Source: an uncultured Clostridia bacterium
Lineage (GTDB): Bacteria > Bacillota > Clostridia > Oscillospirales > UMGS1783
Direction of reading: 5' to 3'
DNA length: 6,343 bases
Assembly (NCBI GenBank): GCA_937892635.1
Contig: CALBKB010000150.1
Coordinates: forward strand, 1 to 6,343
Position 1 is the stretch's first letter; each line of letters starts with the position of its first letter. Both the position numbers and the translations under genes were made by a program. Below are positions 5,355 through 6,343 of this stretch, in pieces. The notes beneath the pieces are model-generated. The model did no database searches, was not told the DNA's origin, and worked only from the letters and a program-made list of their open reading frames with translations.

Positions 5355-6343
5355 ATGAACATACGAGATATTTACAATAGCATCATGGGGCTTTTGTCAG
5401 CGGACAAGGCGACGGTGGCTGTGGGGGCAGGACTGTCTGACGCGGTCAACGGGGTATTGCGATGGGTGATACCCGTGCTGGTGATACTGATTGTGGTTCG
5501 GTGCGCCCTTTCGCTGCTTAAAGGCGAGGATAAGGGGGAAGTATGGGGCTATTTGAGGTATCCCAATGGCAAGCACGTAGCGTTACGGCATTGGGAAAAT
5601 CTATTGGGGCGGGCGCGCAGTGCCGACGTGCGGATTGAACATGAGTCGGTGGCCAAGGCGCACGCCGTCTTGACTCGTCGGAAAGGTGGAGCGTGGTATC
5701 TTTTTGATATTGGCAACAAAGGCAACGTCCAGGTTAACGGCAAGTCGGTGAAGGAGAGTCGGGCCATTAAATTTGGGGACACCTTTACCTTAGGGGAGCA
5801 GACCTTTACGCTGATAGCGCCGACGGCGACTGAGGTGGTTGAGGACTGTCAGGCGCCGCGCGAGGCGGTTGTTGGGATCAGCCCGCTGATTAATCAGATA
5901 TTATTGAGTGTTTTTTCTGTGCTTGGAATGATGGCATTGATGGTCAATATACGGATCAACGGGTATTTGCTGCTCTTGGTTTTTGGTGGCATGAACCTGG
6001 TGATGTGGGGATATTATTTTCTCATGCGCGGCATTGGACGCAGTGGGTACGAAGTGGAGCACCTGGCCTTTTTGCTTACCCTGTTTGGGTTATGTATTAC
6101 GGCGGTGGCGGCACCGTACGGGTTGCTTAAACAGTTTGTGGCCGTTGTGATGGGTGTTATATTATTCTTGTTTTTGGGTTGGTGCTTACGGGATTTGAGC
6201 CGGTCGCAGGTGATGCGTTGGATCATGTCGGCGGTGGGGCTTATCCTGTTGTTGCTGGTATTTTTCTTTGCGCAGACCATTAACGGTGCACGCAACTGGT
6301 TGTTTATCGGCGGCATGTCGATTCAGCCGTCGGAGCTGGCCAA
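5355..6343 (+). CDS. FHA domain fused to FtsW/RodA/SpoVE-type SEDS peptidoglycan polymerase, 3' end cut by the window edge
   Basis: The frame is open from the ATG at 5355 to the right edge, giving 329 whole codons. SEDS proteins polymerise lipid II glycan strands in the membrane, with a partner class B PBP, during elongation, division or sporulation. An N-terminal helix (about 36-55, WVIPVLVILIVV) is followed by positive residues, which puts the next domain in the cytoplasm. That domain (about 63-155) is FHA-like: RHWENLLGRARSADVRIE (78-95), AHAVLTRRKGGAWYLFDIG (102-120), VNGKSV (127-132), GDTFTLG (141-147). Predicted TM helices follow at about 179-197, 203-223, 235-253, 260-277 and 289-306. 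The SEDS signature NGARNWLFIGG (310-320) plus QPSELA (324-329) lies at the cut; the catalytic part is outside. The canonical pThr-binding SR-x-H reads AK-x-H (A100, K101, H103). No good Shine-Dalgarno precedes the ATG; the next in-frame ATG (5385) is no better. A PBP gene often follows such fusions, but that cannot be seen here. Confidence 0.88.
   Translation, partial: MNIRDIYNSIMGLLSADKATVAVGAGLSDAVNGVLRWVIPVLVILIVVRCALSLLKGEDKGEVWGYLRYPNGKHVALRHWENLLGRARSADVRIEHESVAKAHAVLTRRKGGAWYLFDIGNKGNVQVNGKSVKESRAIKFGDTFTLGEQTFTLIAPTATEVVEDCQAPREAVVGISPLINQILLSVFSVLGMMALMVNIRINGYLLLLVFGGMNLVMWGYYFLMRGIGRSGYEVEHLAFLLTLFGLCITAVAAPYGLLKQFVAVVMGVILFLFLGWCLRDLSRSQVMRWIMSAVGLILLLLVFFFAQTINGARNWLFIGGMSIQPSELA

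Noticed and set aside
5549..5782. A 77-codon minus-strand frame opposite the FHA domain
   Set aside because: It is antisense to the recognisable FHA core and has no supporting signals.
6014..6316. A 100-codon minus-strand frame inside the FHA-SEDS gene
   Set aside because: It is antisense to transmembrane helices and the SEDS signature, with no ribosome binding site or domain.

Overview
The window looks like chromosomal DNA from an anaerobic, probably gut-associated member of the Clostridia. The Oscillospiraceae/Ruminococcaceae are my best guess. The evidence is the divergent arrangement, near-consensus SigA-type promoters, strong Shine-Dalgarno sequences, and a gene fusing an FHA domain to an FtsW/RodA (SEDS) protein, a layout I associate with Clostridia. 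The taxonomic call is an inference, because no rRNA or other marker is present.

Layout: bases 1-5216 hold a tightly packed minus-strand operon, read from right to left: uidA (GH2 beta-glucuronidase), uxaB (tagaturonate reductase), uxaA (altronate dehydratase), then a beta-propeller protein of unknown function that runs off the left edge. uidA and uxaB overlap by 8 nt, uxaB and uxaA overlap by 20 nt, and only 11 nt separate uxaA from the propeller gene. Bases 5217-5354 are the only real intergenic stretch. They hold two divergent promoters, each with 17-bp spacing, and an 8-bp direct repeat (TCGTTCAA, 20-bp period) between the two -35 boxes. From 5355 to the right edge a plus-strand gene encodes the N-terminal part of a membrane protein: one TM helix, a cytoplasmic FHA domain, five further TM helices, and the SEDS signature at the cut.

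How the genes work together: the GH2 enzyme should release a hexuronic acid from a beta-linked glycoside. UxaB and UxaA then carry out the tagaturonate -> altronate -> 2-keto-3-deoxygluconate steps of uronate catabolism. These two belong to the galacturonate arm, not the fructuronate/mannonate arm normally fed by glucuronate. Either the glycosidase has beta-galacturonide activity, or an epimerase elsewhere links the arms. The uronate isomerase (UxaC), KDG kinase, aldolase and transporter are not in the window. The FHA-SEDS gene is divergent and functionally unrelated (peptidoglycan synthesis in elongation, division or sporulation).

Points that stand out: the galacturonate/glucuronate mismatch, a GH2 enzyme without the Loop 1 seen in E. 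coli GUS, an altronate dehydratase with a shortened N-terminal domain lacking the HxHN motif, the uncharacterised propeller, an FHA domain with a degraded phosphothreonine pocket, a possibly leaderless FHA-SEDS mRNA, and a G-over-C skew on the plus strand in both gene blocks. I saw no mobile element, CRISPR array, tRNA, rRNA or clear terminator.
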